Assembly: GCA_035581425.1 (NCBI GenBank)
Contig: DATJVP010000029.1
Span: 1-34,656 of the forward strand
Source of the DNA: DASZHJ01 sp035581425
GTDB taxonomy: Bacteria; Pseudomonadota; Alphaproteobacteria; ATCC43930; CGMCC-115725
Length of the DNA: 34,656 nt
Reading direction: 5' to 3'
Shown in pieces: positions 14,623 through 23,394 of the stretch; within the stretch, counting starts at the first letter, position 1, and every line of letters starts with the position of its first letter. The translations under genes were made by a program, and so were the position numbers. The notes under the pieces were generated by a model. It saw nothing but the letters and a program-made list of their open reading frames with translations. It had not been told where the DNA came from and did not search any database.

Positions 14623-15774
14623 CTATTCGAGCGTCTCGAGGAGCCGGAGGAGCAGGTGGGCACGGGGCTCGAGCGAGGAAATGAGGATGTGCTCGTGCTC
14701 GGCGTGGGCGCCCGCGCCGACGGCGCCGAGCCCATCGAGGGTGGGGATCCCCATCGCCGCCGTGAAATTCCCGTCGCTCCCGCCGCCGGTGAGCATTTCC
14801 GGTAGCTCGAAGCCGATCTCGGCCGCCAGCCCCTTGGCATGCTCGTAGAGAGCGGCGACGCCGGCGTCGCGCACGAAGGCGGGGCGGTTTACGCCGCCCT
14901 CGATCATGAGCGTCACGTCCTTCCCCAGCGGACGCAGCGCCTTGATGCGATCGACGAGCTCGGCCGCGGTGGCGCCGTCGGGGCAGCGGAAATCGATCTC
15001 TGCGGAAGCATGGGCGGGGACGACGTTGGCGAAGCCCCGCGTACCGCCCATGGCGACGCCGACATTGACGGTGATGCCGCGCTCGTAGTCCGTCATTGCC
15101 TCGAGCGCGACGATCTGGCGCGCGAGCTCCGCGACGGCGCTCCGGCCGAGCTCGTGATTGGCGCCGGCATGCGCTGCAACGCCGGTCACCTCGAGATCGA
15201 AGCGGCCGACCGCCTTCCGCGCCGTCACCACCGCGCCGTTGGGGCGCCCGGGCTCCAGCACCAGCGCGTATTTGGCACCGCGCACGGTCTCCTCTATGAG
15301 CGCGCGCGAGGTGGGGCTCCCGATCTCCTCGTCCGCCATGAAGAGGAAAGTGATCGGCAATCGCGTCTCCCGAGCCTGCCTCACGAGATGGCGATAGACG
15401 TAGAAGCCCATATAGCCGCCGGACTTCATATCGTAGATGCCGGGCCCGGTGACCTTGTCGCCCTCGACGGTGAAGGGCTTGCGCGCGAGCGTGCCCTTCT
15501 CCCAGACCGTGTCGAGATGCGAGACGAGGACAATGCCCGGTCCGTCGCCGCCCCAGGGCGAGCGCGCGCGGATGTGGTCGCCCTTGCCGTCGCGGCCGGG
15601 CACGCGCTCGACCTTGGCGCCGAGCGCCGCGAGATCATGACAGACCTTGTCGACGAGAACGTTGACGGCCGCGGCGTCCGTGCTCGGCGTCTCGATCTCC
15701 ACCCAAGTGCGAATGCCCTCGAGCATCTCGCCGGCATCGATGCGCGGCCTATTGCTACCGCTCGGCTCGGACAT
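14623..15774 (-). CDS. M20-family metallopeptidase (carboxypeptidase G2-like)
   Basis: 383 residues. Two-zinc exopeptidases of this family release C-terminal residues such as glutamate or hydrolyse N-acyl amino acids. Ligands are in place: H86 and D88 (VSHLDTVWE), bridging D115 (GIYDMKSG), catalytic E149 with E150 (ADEEIGS), E174 (VLEPGR) and a C-terminal histidine (GAGAHAEHEH). The dimerisation/lid domain is about residues 185-295. The start at 15774 is chosen because TGGGGGAG precedes it; the frame is open far upstream but overlaps the next gene. No signal peptide, so cytoplasmic. Substrate unknown. Confidence 0.88.
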   Translation of the reverse strand: MSEPSGSNRPRIDAGEMLEGIRTWVEIETPSTDAAAVNVLVDKVCHDLAALGAKVERVPGRDGKGDHIRARSPWGGDGPGIVLVSHLDTVWEKGTLARKPFTVEGDKVTGPGIYDMKSGGYMGFYVYRHLVRQARETRLPITFLFMADEEIGSPTSRALIEETVRGAKYALVLEPGRPNGAVVTARKAVGRFDLEVTGVAAHAGANHELGRSAVAELARQIVALEAMTDYERGITVNVGVAMGGTRGFANVVPAHASAEIDFRCPDGATAAELVDRIKALRPLGKDVTLMIEGGVNRPAFVRDAGVAALYEHAKGLAAEIGFELPEMLTGGGSDGNFTAAMGIPTLDGLGAVGAGAHAEHEHILISSLEPRAHLLLRLLETLE

Positions 15775-15823
15775 GCGCGCAACTCCCCCAATGAAGTGCG
15801 CGCAAGCTAGCGCCTCGCGCGCC

Positions 15824-16660
15824 TCAGCGATAGGCCCAGAGCCCCTTCTTGAGCGAGCGCGCCACGCCCTCGGCCCCACGGTAGTCCTGGGTCTGCCGGG
15901 GATCGTCGAGCGCGAGACCCTCGCCGACGAGAAATCCCGCGATGTCGACGCCTTTGTCGTCGAGGCAGATGCGCGCGGGTCCATGTGCAGCCGAGCCCGG
16001 CGGCGCGGCGCAGGTGATGCTGGCGCTGTGTGCGAGCCGATCCGCCAGCACCTGCCCCGCGACCTCGCTGCAGGGCCGCGGCTCTCCGGCCCCGAGCCGG
16101 CACTGATCGCCCTGCCCTGGCGAGGCGATGCCGAAGAGGCGCACCGAATGCCCCTGCACCGCAAGCGTTACCGTGCCCGTCGCCTGAGCGGGCCCGCTGA
16201 GCGTCGCGGGTGTCGGCGGCGCTGTCGCCTGCTGTGCGCGCGCGGGTGCTGGCGGACTCACAGCGGGCAGCGCGGGCGGGCTCGGAGCGGGCGGCGCTGC
16301 CTGGGGCGGAGCACGGCCGACGGGATTGCCGCTGCGATCTTCCATGGTGACGTGCGGGACCGGCGCCGTGCGGTAGTCCGGCACGGGATGCACCGGCTGC
16401 ACCGGCACGTCTTGCTCCGGAAGCGGTGGTAGTGCGGGCGATGCAGGCGGTGGCGCTGGCTCGGGCGGTGGCGGGACCGCTGCCTCTTGCGGCGGAGGCA
16501 CAGGCTCGGGCGGCGGCGATGGGGGTTCGGGCTTAGGAGGCTCGGGTGCTGGCGCGACAGCCGGCGCAGGTGCCGGAGGCGGCTCCTCGCGCTTCAGCGA
16601 CAGCGAGATCAACGCGACCGCTGCGGCGATCCCCACGCAAGCGAGGAGCCATCTGCGCAC
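15824..16660 (-). CDS. Membrane-anchored proline-rich protein with nuclease-like (SNase) domain
   Basis: 278 residues. An N-terminal helix (RRWLLACVGIAAAVALISL) anchors or exports it. Residues about 25-155 form a striking Pro/Ala/Glu-rich linker (runs such as PPKPEPPSPPPEPVPPP) that probably spans the periplasm. The C-terminal ~115 residues resemble a staphylococcal-nuclease/thermonuclease fold: VTLAVQGHSVRLFGI, CSEVAGQVLADRL, ARICLDDKGVDIAGFLVGEGLA, GAEGVARSLKKGLWAYR. Four cysteines in the domain could pair. Some catalytic positions are hard to match, so activity is uncertain. It lies 49 bases upstream of the M20 gene and 28 downstream of the beta-lactamase-fold gene. Confidence 0.75.
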   Translation of the reverse strand: MRRWLLACVGIAAAVALISLSLKREEPPPAPAPAVAPAPEPPKPEPPSPPPEPVPPPQEAAVPPPPEPAPPPASPALPPLPEQDVPVQPVHPVPDYRTAPVPHVTMEDRSGNPVGRAPPQAAPPAPSPPALPAVSPPAPARAQQATAPPTPATLSGPAQATGTVTLAVQGHSVRLFGIASPGQGDQCRLGAGEPRPCSEVAGQVLADRLAHSASITCAAPPGSAAHGPARICLDDKGVDIAGFLVGEGLALDDPRQTQDYRGAEGVARSLKKGLWAYR

Positions 16661-16688
16661 CGGTTCGCCTCCTTGGGTGCGTCGCCGC

Positions 16689-17813
16689 TCAAGGCGCGAG
16701 CGCTGCCACCACGCGGCCGATGAAACCTTCGGTCGCCGCGGGATCGAGCCAGCGCATCACCGCGACGATGCCCGTCGCGGGATCGATCCAGGTGGCGTTG
16801 CCGCCGGCGCCGATCGCAAAGACGCTCTCGGGGGAGGCGCTCTTGTAGCGGCTGCGGCCGGTATTGAGCCACCAGAGATATCCGTATTGCGGATTGAGCG
16901 CCGCGGGCCGTGTCGAAGCCGCGACCCAGCTCTCCGACAGAATGCGCTGCTCGCCCCAGCGGCCGCGTCCGAGGAAAAGGAGCCCGATCCTCGCTTGATC
17001 CTCGGCGTGGATGGCGACGCCGCCGCCCCAGTGGCTGCCGCCGGGCACGGAGGTCATGGGGCGCCCGTCGATCTCCACTGTCGAATTGCGATAGCCCCAC
17101 CACTCCCAGCTCGCGGAGGCGCCGATCGGCGTCATGATCGTCTCCTTGAAGACTTCCGGGAGCGGTCGGCGGAAGAGCCGCATCAGCGCGAGCGAGAAGC
17201 GGTTGACGCGGACGTCGTTGTATTCCCAGAAGCCGCCGGGCGGCTCGAGGTCGCGATGCGTGCCCTTCCTCTTCGCGGCGGCGGCCGTGCCCTCGATCGA
17301 GAGGCTACGATTGCGATCGACGAGGTCGGGCTTGTCCCAGAGCGTGCCCTCCCACTCAGAGGTCTGTTGCAGGAAGTGCTCCCACTCGATCCTGTCGTTG
17401 TGCGGGGGCTCGAAGCCCCCGTCCTGAATGCGCTGCCCCACGCGCTCGTGCACATCCGGGAGCAGGCCGCGCTCGTGCGCGACGCCCGCGAGCAGGCTCA
17501 GATAGCTCTTCGCGACCGAGAAAGTGAGATCGACCTGACGGGTGTCGCCCCAGCGCGCGACGAGCTTTCCGTGGCGCGTGATAAGCCCGTTGGGTCCGCC
17601 GCGCGGGCGCACCGGCCCCAGAATCTCGTTCCAGGGCGGTGGCTCGAAATACTGGCCCGCGATCACCTGCGCGAGATCGCGGCTCCAGCGGGTCTCATTT
17701 TCCGCAGCGAAGGCGACGGCGGTCTCGAGCCGCGCACGATCGAATCCCGCGGCATCCGCGGGATACTGCGGCCAGGGCGCAGGGTCGGCGGAGGGAAGTG
17801 CGATCGATTGCAT
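16689..17813 (-). CDS. Serine hydrolase of the beta-lactamase (class C) family
   Basis: 374 residues. The SxxK motif is S99-V-A-K102 (LTFSVAKSYL), with the general-base tyrosine in WEYNDVRVN and a Gly-rich third motif (AIGAGGNATWIDP) near the C-terminus. This places it among esterases/peptidases related to class C beta-lactamases, such as EstB or 6-aminohexanoate-dimer hydrolase types. A true beta-lactamase role is unlikely because there is no signal peptide. The start is uncertain: ATG 17813 is used, but the frame extends to ATG 17861 and neither has a strong ribosome-binding site. Substrate unknown. Confidence 0.85.
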   Translation of the reverse strand: MQSIALPSADPAPWPQYPADAAGFDRARLETAVAFAAENETRWSRDLAQVIAGQYFEPPPWNEILGPVRPRGGPNGLITRHGKLVARWGDTRQVDLTFSVAKSYLSLLAGVAHERGLLPDVHERVGQRIQDGGFEPPHNDRIEWEHFLQQTSEWEGTLWDKPDLVDRNRSLSIEGTAAAAKRKGTHRDLEPPGGFWEYNDVRVNRFSLALMRLFRRPLPEVFKETIMTPIGASASWEWWGYRNSTVEIDGRPMTSVPGGSHWGGGVAIHAEDQARIGLLFLGRGRWGEQRILSESWVAASTRPAALNPQYGYLWWLNTGRSRYKSASPESVFAIGAGGNATWIDPATGIVAVMRWLDPAATEGFIGRVVAALAP

Positions 17814-17912
17814 AACAGCCGTCCGTGCTGAGACGCGAAGCGCGCGAGTATATGCGAACATTCCGGAAGGCGAGAGCGACCGACGATTGCCTGCTCTCTC
17901 TACCTTCCCGCC

Positions 17913-19241
17913 CTAGAGCCCTTCCATCGGGACAAGCCGCGTGCCGTCGACCATGCGGGACCAGCGGAAAGGCGCGGGGTCGACGAGCGGGTGGTCGCCG
18001 GCGATGAGGTCCGCGGCGAGGCGTCCCGCGGCGGGACCGATGCCGAAGCCGTGTCCGCTGAAGCCCGTCGCGATGTAGAGGCCCGGCAGCGTGTCAACCG
18101 CGGAGATCACGGGGATGGCGTCGGGCGTGGTGTCGATCATGCCTGCCCAGGCCTCCGCCATCTTGATCCCCGCGAGCGCGGGGTAGGCCGTCTTGAGATT
18201 GGCGAAGGCGGTCTCGAGTACGCCCATGTTGGGCGCGGGATCGAGGACGCGCACGGCCTCGAAGGGCGAGGGCCGGTCGAGCGCCCAATTGCTGCCCTGG
18301 CCGAGGCCGCGGAAAAAAGCGCCGCCGAAGCGGACCTTGATCCCGGGGCTCCCCTGAGAGTAGGCGGGCCAGAAGGCGCGGAGCTGTCGCAGCGCATCGG
18401 GCGTGAGCTCGAAATCCGCGGCGCCGCGATAGCCCACGGTGTAGCCGCCATCGAGCCGGCGGCGCATCCCGAACCCCGGCGCGCTCACGGGGCTCCCGAG
18501 GACCTCCGGCGCGGGCTCCGTGCGGAAGACGGAGGCGCGCACGCTCAATTGCTTGAGCTCGACGTTCTGCCGCCGCAGGAAGAGCCGCGACCAGGCGCCC
18601 GCCGCGCAGAGCACGGAATTGGTACGAACGACGCCGGCCTCTGTCACGACAGCCGCGACCTTTCCGCCCACCGTCTCGAGTCCGCGCGCCGCGCAGTTCT
18701 GGTGCAGCGTGACGCCGAGCTTGCGCGCAGCAGCCGCGATCGCGGGCGCGGCCAACGCGGGCTCGGCGCGGCCGTCGGTCGGCGTGTGCAGCCCCGCCGC
18801 CCACTTTTCGGTGCAGCCCGGCATCATAGCCTGTGCCTCGGCACCGCTCAGCATCCGCGTGTGGAGCTGGTATTGCCGGGCATCCTCGAGCCAGCGCTCC
18901 CAGCGCGCGACCTCCGCCTGGTCCTTGGTCACGTAGAGGAGGCCGGTGCGACGGAAGCCCGTCTCGGCGCCGATCTCCTCGTTGAGCCCGCCCCAGAGCT
19001 GGAGGCTCTCCTTGATCAGCGGGATTTCCCGCGCGTCGCGGCGCTGCTGCCGGCACCAGCCCCAGTTGCGGCTCGATTGCTCGCCGCCGACATGGCCTTT
19101 CTCGATGAGAGCGACGCTGTGGCCCTTCTTGGCGAGGTAATAGGCCGTGGCGCAGCCGATAATGCCGCCGCCGATGATGACGACGTCGGCGGTCTCGGGC
19201 AGCTTCTCGTCGCTTTGGATCTTGTTGACGGGCGGGGACAT
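17913..19241 (-). CDS. FAD-dependent amine/D-amino-acid oxidase (DAO family)
   Basis: 442 residues. The N-terminal Rossmann motif VVIIGGGIIGCATAYYLAKKG (GGGIIG at 24-29) and C-terminal GLYIATGFSGHGFGIGPAAGRLAADLI are hallmarks of the DAO family (sarcosine oxidase beta, DadA, glycine oxidase). The segment SSRNWGWCRQQRRD is common in the sarcosine-oxidase-beta-like branch. It oxidises a secondary or alpha-amine with FAD; the substrate is not determined. It diverges from the N-methylproline-demethylase-like gene across 122 bases, which suggests both act on N-methylated or cyclic amino acids (inference). Start at 19241 (MSPPVNK) precedes the Rossmann fold at the usual distance; the frame stays open upstream to 19379. 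Confidence 0.88.
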   Translation of the reverse strand: MSPPVNKIQSDEKLPETADVVIIGGGIIGCATAYYLAKKGHSVALIEKGHVGGEQSSRNWGWCRQQRRDAREIPLIKESLQLWGGLNEEIGAETGFRRTGLLYVTKDQAEVARWERWLEDARQYQLHTRMLSGAEAQAMMPGCTEKWAAGLHTPTDGRAEPALAAPAIAAAARKLGVTLHQNCAARGLETVGGKVAAVVTEAGVVRTNSVLCAAGAWSRLFLRRQNVELKQLSVRASVFRTEPAPEVLGSPVSAPGFGMRRRLDGGYTVGYRGAADFELTPDALRQLRAFWPAYSQGSPGIKVRFGGAFFRGLGQGSNWALDRPSPFEAVRVLDPAPNMGVLETAFANLKTAYPALAGIKMAEAWAGMIDTTPDAIPVISAVDTLPGLYIATGFSGHGFGIGPAAGRLAADLIAGDHPLVDPAPFRWSRMVDGTRLVPMEGL

Positions 19242-19363
19242 CCAAGACTGAGCATGCGGCGGGACGCAGGCGGAATCAAGACCCGCGACTTTGCGCGCGG
19301 ACCGCGGAGGCCATAGAGTCGAGGCGGTGCTGCCTCGTCTCTTCCTCCGGGAGTCCTGCCGAG

Positions 19364-21406
19364 ATGACGCGCTTTGCAAGCCTCTTCCAACCCCTCACCA
19401 TCAAGAAACTCCGCATTCGGAACCGCTTCCTCAGCACGAGCCATTCGCCGGGCTACGCGACGGGCGGCGTCATCACCGAGCGCTACATCCGCTACCAGGC
19501 GGAGAAGTCGAAGGGAGGCGTGGGCCTCGCGCAGTTCGGAGGCGCCACCGCGGTCTCGCCGGAGAATTCCTGCTACTACGGCCAGATCGACGGCTCGACG
19601 GACGCCGTCATCCCGCACTATCGCCGCATGGCCGCGGCGATCCACGCGCACGGCGCCGCCTGCACCGTGCAGCTCACGCATGGCGGCAGGCGCGAGCGCT
19701 GGGACATCCACAATTGGCTCCCGACATTTGCGCCCACGTGCCTCCGCGAGGTGATCCATGGCTCCTTTCCCGCGGAGATCGAGGACCACGACATCGCGCG
19801 CATCCGCCGCGATTTCGCCGACGCCGCGCGGCGCGCGCGAGAGGGCGATCTCGACGGCGTCGAGATCTCCTGCCAAGCGGCGACGCTGATCGAGCAGTTC
19901 TGGTCGCCCGCACTGAATTTGCGCAGCGACGGCTACGGCGGCTCGCTCCAGAACCGCATGCGCTTCGGTCTCGAAGTGCTGGACTCCGTGCGCCGCGCCG
20001 TCGGCGACGATTTTGTCGTGGGGATCCGCATGCCCGGCGACGAGATGCTCCAGGGCGGGCTCAGCCAGGACGATTGCGTGACGATCGCGCGAACCTATGC
20101 CGGAAGCGGCCTCATAGACTTCATCAGCGTCGTCGGGGGACAGGCGACGGACTTGAAGGGCGAGGCGCGGATCTGGCCGACCATGTGGGTTCCTTCGGGC
20201 GCTTATCTGGGCCTCGCGGGCGCGATCAAGCGCGAGGTCGGCGTCGCGATCTTCCACGCGACCCGCATCGCCGACGCCGCGACCGCCGAGCATGCGGTGC
20301 GTGAGGGCCTCGTCGACATGGTTGGCATGACCCGCGCCATGCTCGCAGACCCACATTTCGTGGCGAAGCTCTCCCGCGGTGAGGAAGCGTCGATCCGTCC
20401 CTGCGTCGGCGCTGGCTACTGCGTCGATCGCGTGATCAAGGGCCTCGACGCGCAATGCATCCACAACGTCGCGACCGGGCGCGAGGAGACGCTGCCGCAG
20501 GAAGTCGCCCGCAGCACGGGCCCGCGGCGCAAGGTCGTGGTCGTCGGCGGCGGTCCCGGCGGGCTCGAGGCGGCGCGGGTCGCGGCGCGGCGCGGGCACG
20601 AGGTCGTGCTCTTCGAGGCGCAGGACGAACTCGGCGGCCAGGTATTGCTCGCGGCGCGCGCGACCTGGCGGCGCGAGCTCCAGGGCTTCGTGCGCTGGCT
20701 CGCGGAGGAGCTGCCGCGGCTCGGCGTCGCGATCCGCATGAACCATCTTGCCGAGGCCGAGGACGTGCTCGCGGAGTCGCCGGATGTCGTGGTGATTGCG
20801 ACCGGCGGCCTCCCCAACCCCGGCCGCTATCCCGGAAGCGAGCTCGCGACCACGAGCTGGGATCTGCTCGCGGGCACGGTCGAGCCTGGAAAGGACGTGC
20901 TGGTCTACGACGAGAATGGCGGTGCGGCCGCAATGTCATCCGCGGAATTTGCGGCCGTGCGCGGCGCCAAGGTCACGATCGCGACGCCCGACCGCGTGCT
21001 CGGTCTGGAGCTCGGCGGAACCAATCTGGGCGCGCACATGAACGAGCTCTACAAGCACGGCGTCGCGATCAAGCCGGATACGCGGCTCGTCGGGCTGAAA
21101 CGCCGGGACAACCGCCTCGTCGCGGTCCTCAGCAACACCTATCGCGAGGACGCTGAGGAGCTCGCCGTCGATCAAGTGATCGGCGAGATGGCCACGCTCC
21201 CGAACGACGATCTCTACCGGACACTGAAGCCGCTCTCGCGGAACCTGGGCGAGGTCGACCTCTGGGCCATGACCGAGGCGAAGCCGCAGGAGATCGTCTC
21301 GAACCCCGCGGGCGCCTTCGCGCTCTACCGGATCGGGGACGCCTGGGCCGCGCGCAACATCCACGCGGCGACGCTCGACGCGATGCGTCTCTGCATCAAC
21401 CTTTGA
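19364..21406 (+). CDS. N-methylproline demethylase-like NADH:flavin oxidoreductase
   Basis: 680 residues: old-yellow-enzyme barrel (about 5-340), iron-sulfur segment, then a FAD/NAD-binding half with GGGPGG at about 395-400. This is the trimethylamine dehydrogenase/2,4-dienoyl-CoA reductase architecture. The N-terminus (RIRNRFLSTSHSPGYA) and the AQFWSPALNLR/GMTRAMLADPH motifs fit the branch annotated as N-methylproline demethylase, which removes methyl groups during stachydrine breakdown. The cluster region is C347-V-G-A350-G-Y-C353 ... C365: compared with trimethylamine dehydrogenase the second cysteine is alanine. The 3' end overlaps the convergent phosphatase-fold gene by 11 bases. Regulation unknown; the divergent oxidase suggests a shared control region. 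Confidence 0.85.
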   Translation: MTRFASLFQPLTIKKLRIRNRFLSTSHSPGYATGGVITERYIRYQAEKSKGGVGLAQFGGATAVSPENSCYYGQIDGSTDAVIPHYRRMAAAIHAHGAACTVQLTHGGRRERWDIHNWLPTFAPTCLREVIHGSFPAEIEDHDIARIRRDFADAARRAREGDLDGVEISCQAATLIEQFWSPALNLRSDGYGGSLQNRMRFGLEVLDSVRRAVGDDFVVGIRMPGDEMLQGGLSQDDCVTIARTYAGSGLIDFISVVGGQATDLKGEARIWPTMWVPSGAYLGLAGAIKREVGVAIFHATRIADAATAEHAVREGLVDMVGMTRAMLADPHFVAKLSRGEEASIRPCVGAGYCVDRVIKGLDAQCIHNVATGREETLPQEVARSTGPRRKVVVVGGGPGGLEAARVAARRGHEVVLFEAQDELGGQVLLAARATWRRELQGFVRWLAEELPRLGVAIRMNHLAEAEDVLAESPDVVVIATGGLPNPGRYPGSELATTSWDLLAGTVEPGKDVLVYDENGGAAAMSSAEFAAVRGAKVTIATPDRVLGLELGGTNLGAHMNELYKHGVAIKPDTRLVGLKRRDNRLVAVLSNTYREDAEELAVDQVIGEMATLPNDDLYRTLKPLSRNLGEVDLWAMTEAKPQEIVSNPAGAFALYRIGDAWAARNIHAATLDAMRLCINL

Positions 21407-22934
21407 GAAGCAGGCTCTCGCCGCTGAGCGAGCGGCCCGGCTTCGCGCCGGTCATTGCGACGAGCGTGGGAACGACGTCGAAGGCGCTGCGGATGCCGCG
21501 ATCGCCGGGAGCCAGACCCTCGGCACGGACATAGGCGACCCCGTGCGCGCCCGTATGCCCGCCGGTCCGCCGATAAGGGACGGGGCCGATACGACCGAGC
21601 GTCGGATGCTCGAAAGCGATCGCGGCGCCGCGCCAGATCACCGTGAGATCGGATTGCGTCGCGTCGAGCGATCTGGGGTCGTCGACCCCGGCATATTCGA
21701 CATAGTCTACCGAGCTTTCGCCGGTCGCGGGATCGATTGCGGCGCGGATGAGGGCTTCGATCTCGGAGACTGCATTCCCGTAATCCTCCGGTCGCACCAT
21801 ACCCCGGCTCTCGCGCCCAACGAGATTGAGCCGGATGCGGCCGTCGTAATAGGAAGGGAGCGCAAAAGCCGGCATCGTCGGCCAGAACGAGCGATAGGCT
21901 GCGGCGGGCATCCAGCCCAAGGCCTGACGGTCGTCGACGGTCTCTTCCGGGCGCGGCACGAATGCGGGGAGCCGCGAGCCGATCGCCGCGTGCCAGTTCG
22001 GCCCCGTCGGCGGCAATGTCGGATAGGCGTTCGGGGAGAGCGTCCACGTTTCCGGTTGGTCGAAGAGCGGCTTGCCGAAGGCTCGCCGATACATGAGCTC
22101 CGGCAGGAGCAGCATGCTCGGCACATCCGAGCGGTTCGGACCCATCCCACCGAGGGAGAAGACGACCGTCTGCGCATCGGGAAAGGCGCGCGACAGTTTC
22201 CCGATCAGCCGATCGATCGCTCGATGTGTCGCAATGAGCCCGGCGCCGGCGGGGCGGGCACTCGCGAGGTGATGGAGCGGATGGGATCGATCGACGCCGT
22301 GCCACAGGCCCTCGATCGCGGAATGCGGCTCGCTCACGGTGACAAGCGCCAGATCCCAATCGGGGAGGCGCTCGCCGAGAAGCCAGCACGCGGCCTCGGC
22401 GCGGAGGTCGACCGCGCGTGTCAACGCTGCTCCCATGATGCGGCATCGCTCCGCCGACGGCCATGCGAAGCCATAGATCCAGCTCGCGGCGGGATAGGGG
22501 CCGATGCGCCGATCAAATTCCGCGAGCAGCTCGGCGGGCTGTGCCGTCAGTGCGACGCCGGGATCGTGCGCGCCCCAGCTCACGATCCCTCGCACCGTGG
22601 ACGCCGCCGCCAAATTGAAATAGGGCGCGTCGAAGACGACCGTCCGGCATTCGAGATCCGCCACGAATGGCCGGAGATGCGTCCCCTCCTGCCAGACGGA
22701 GTAGGTTTCCGGGTCGAAATGCACGGCACTCCAGCGCCGCGCCGCATCCGGGGAGAGGCCCGTCGCGACGTGCTCGCCGGCGAGACCCGTGCGCTGCGCC
22801 GACCCGTGATCGAGCAGAAAGCGCGCACTCGACTCCGCCAGTCGCGCCAACTCCGGCATCGCCCCTTCGGACATGAGGTGCTGGCCGAGCGACTGCTCGA
22901 ACCCGTCGAGGAAAATCGCGAGGACCCGGCCCAT
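21396..22934 (-). CDS. Alkaline-phosphatase-superfamily protein with altered metal site
   Basis: 512 residues from ATG 22934, which has GGGGCAGGG upstream (an upstream TTG at 22997 is possible). The N-terminus FLDGFEQSL (D10) is the first metal-site aspartate of the alkaline phosphatase/type I phosphodiesterase fold. SEPHSAIEGLWHGVDRSHP (about 201-219) carries the usual acidic/His ligands, and GGHTGAHGVAYVRAEG plus DVVPTLVAMTGA near the end are the terminal ligand and family tail. The central motif, usually D-H-G, reads SLGGMG at 260-265, lacking both D and H. Function may be phosphate-ester hydrolysis or none. No signal peptide. Confidence 0.75.
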   Translation of the reverse strand: MGRVLAIFLDGFEQSLGQHLMSEGAMPELARLAESSARFLLDHGSAQRTGLAGEHVATGLSPDAARRWSAVHFDPETYSVWQEGTHLRPFVADLECRTVVFDAPYFNLAAASTVRGIVSWGAHDPGVALTAQPAELLAEFDRRIGPYPAASWIYGFAWPSAERCRIMGAALTRAVDLRAEAACWLLGERLPDWDLALVTVSEPHSAIEGLWHGVDRSHPLHHLASARPAGAGLIATHRAIDRLIGKLSRAFPDAQTVVFSLGGMGPNRSDVPSMLLLPELMYRRAFGKPLFDQPETWTLSPNAYPTLPPTGPNWHAAIGSRLPAFVPRPEETVDDRQALGWMPAAAYRSFWPTMPAFALPSYYDGRIRLNLVGRESRGMVRPEDYGNAVSEIEALIRAAIDPATGESSVDYVEYAGVDDPRSLDATQSDLTVIWRGAAIAFEHPTLGRIGPVPYRRTGGHTGAHGVAYVRAEGLAPGDRGIRSAFDVVPTLVAMTGAKPGRSLSGESLLLKG

Positions 22935-23077
22935 CCCTGCCCCGTCATCTACCGCCGATTCAGATAGGGCCAGCCATGGGTGCCTGTATAGGTCCAATCT
23001 CCGTGCCCGCCCTTTCGCCCTCCCCCAGCCTGTGGTTCAATGCGGGTCTTCCAATCGGAAACCTCTGGAGTGGCGCG

Positions 23078-23392
23078 ATGCACACGGTCATGTGGACATT
23101 CAAGGTACCCGCGGGCACCTCGAAGGCGACAATGGTCGAGACCATCAACGCGACTGCCGCCAACTACAAGGGTGTTCCCGGCTTGATTCGCAAATACTAC
23201 GGGATCGCTCCCGATGGCGGCTCGATCGTCGGAATCTATCTCTGGGAGAGCAAGCGCGCCGCGGATAACTTCTACACCGCGGATTGGGTGGCGCTGGTGG
23301 AGAAGCGCTGGGGCGCGCCGCCGCAGCGCCAGGAATGGGAGACGCCGATGGTCGTCGAAAGCGCCGAGCGCCGGCTCGTTGCGGCGGAGTAG
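23078..23392 (+). CDS. YdhR-like putative monooxygenase
   Basis: 104 residues. MHTVMWTFKVPAGTSKATM, GVPGLIRKYYGI, GIYLWESKRAADNFY match the small dimeric alpha/beta YdhR/antibiotic-biosynthesis-monooxygenase-like fold, for which no cofactor or substrate is established. The start has CTGGAG eight bases upstream; an in-frame upstream extension has no support. It stands alone, divergent from the phosphatase-fold gene. The TetR regulator converges on it with two bases between stops. Confidence 0.75.
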   Translation: MHTVMWTFKVPAGTSKATMVETINATAANYKGVPGLIRKYYGIAPDGGSIVGIYLWESKRAADNFYTADWVALVEKRWGAPPQRQEWETPMVVESAERRLVAAE

Positions 23393-23394
23393 GT

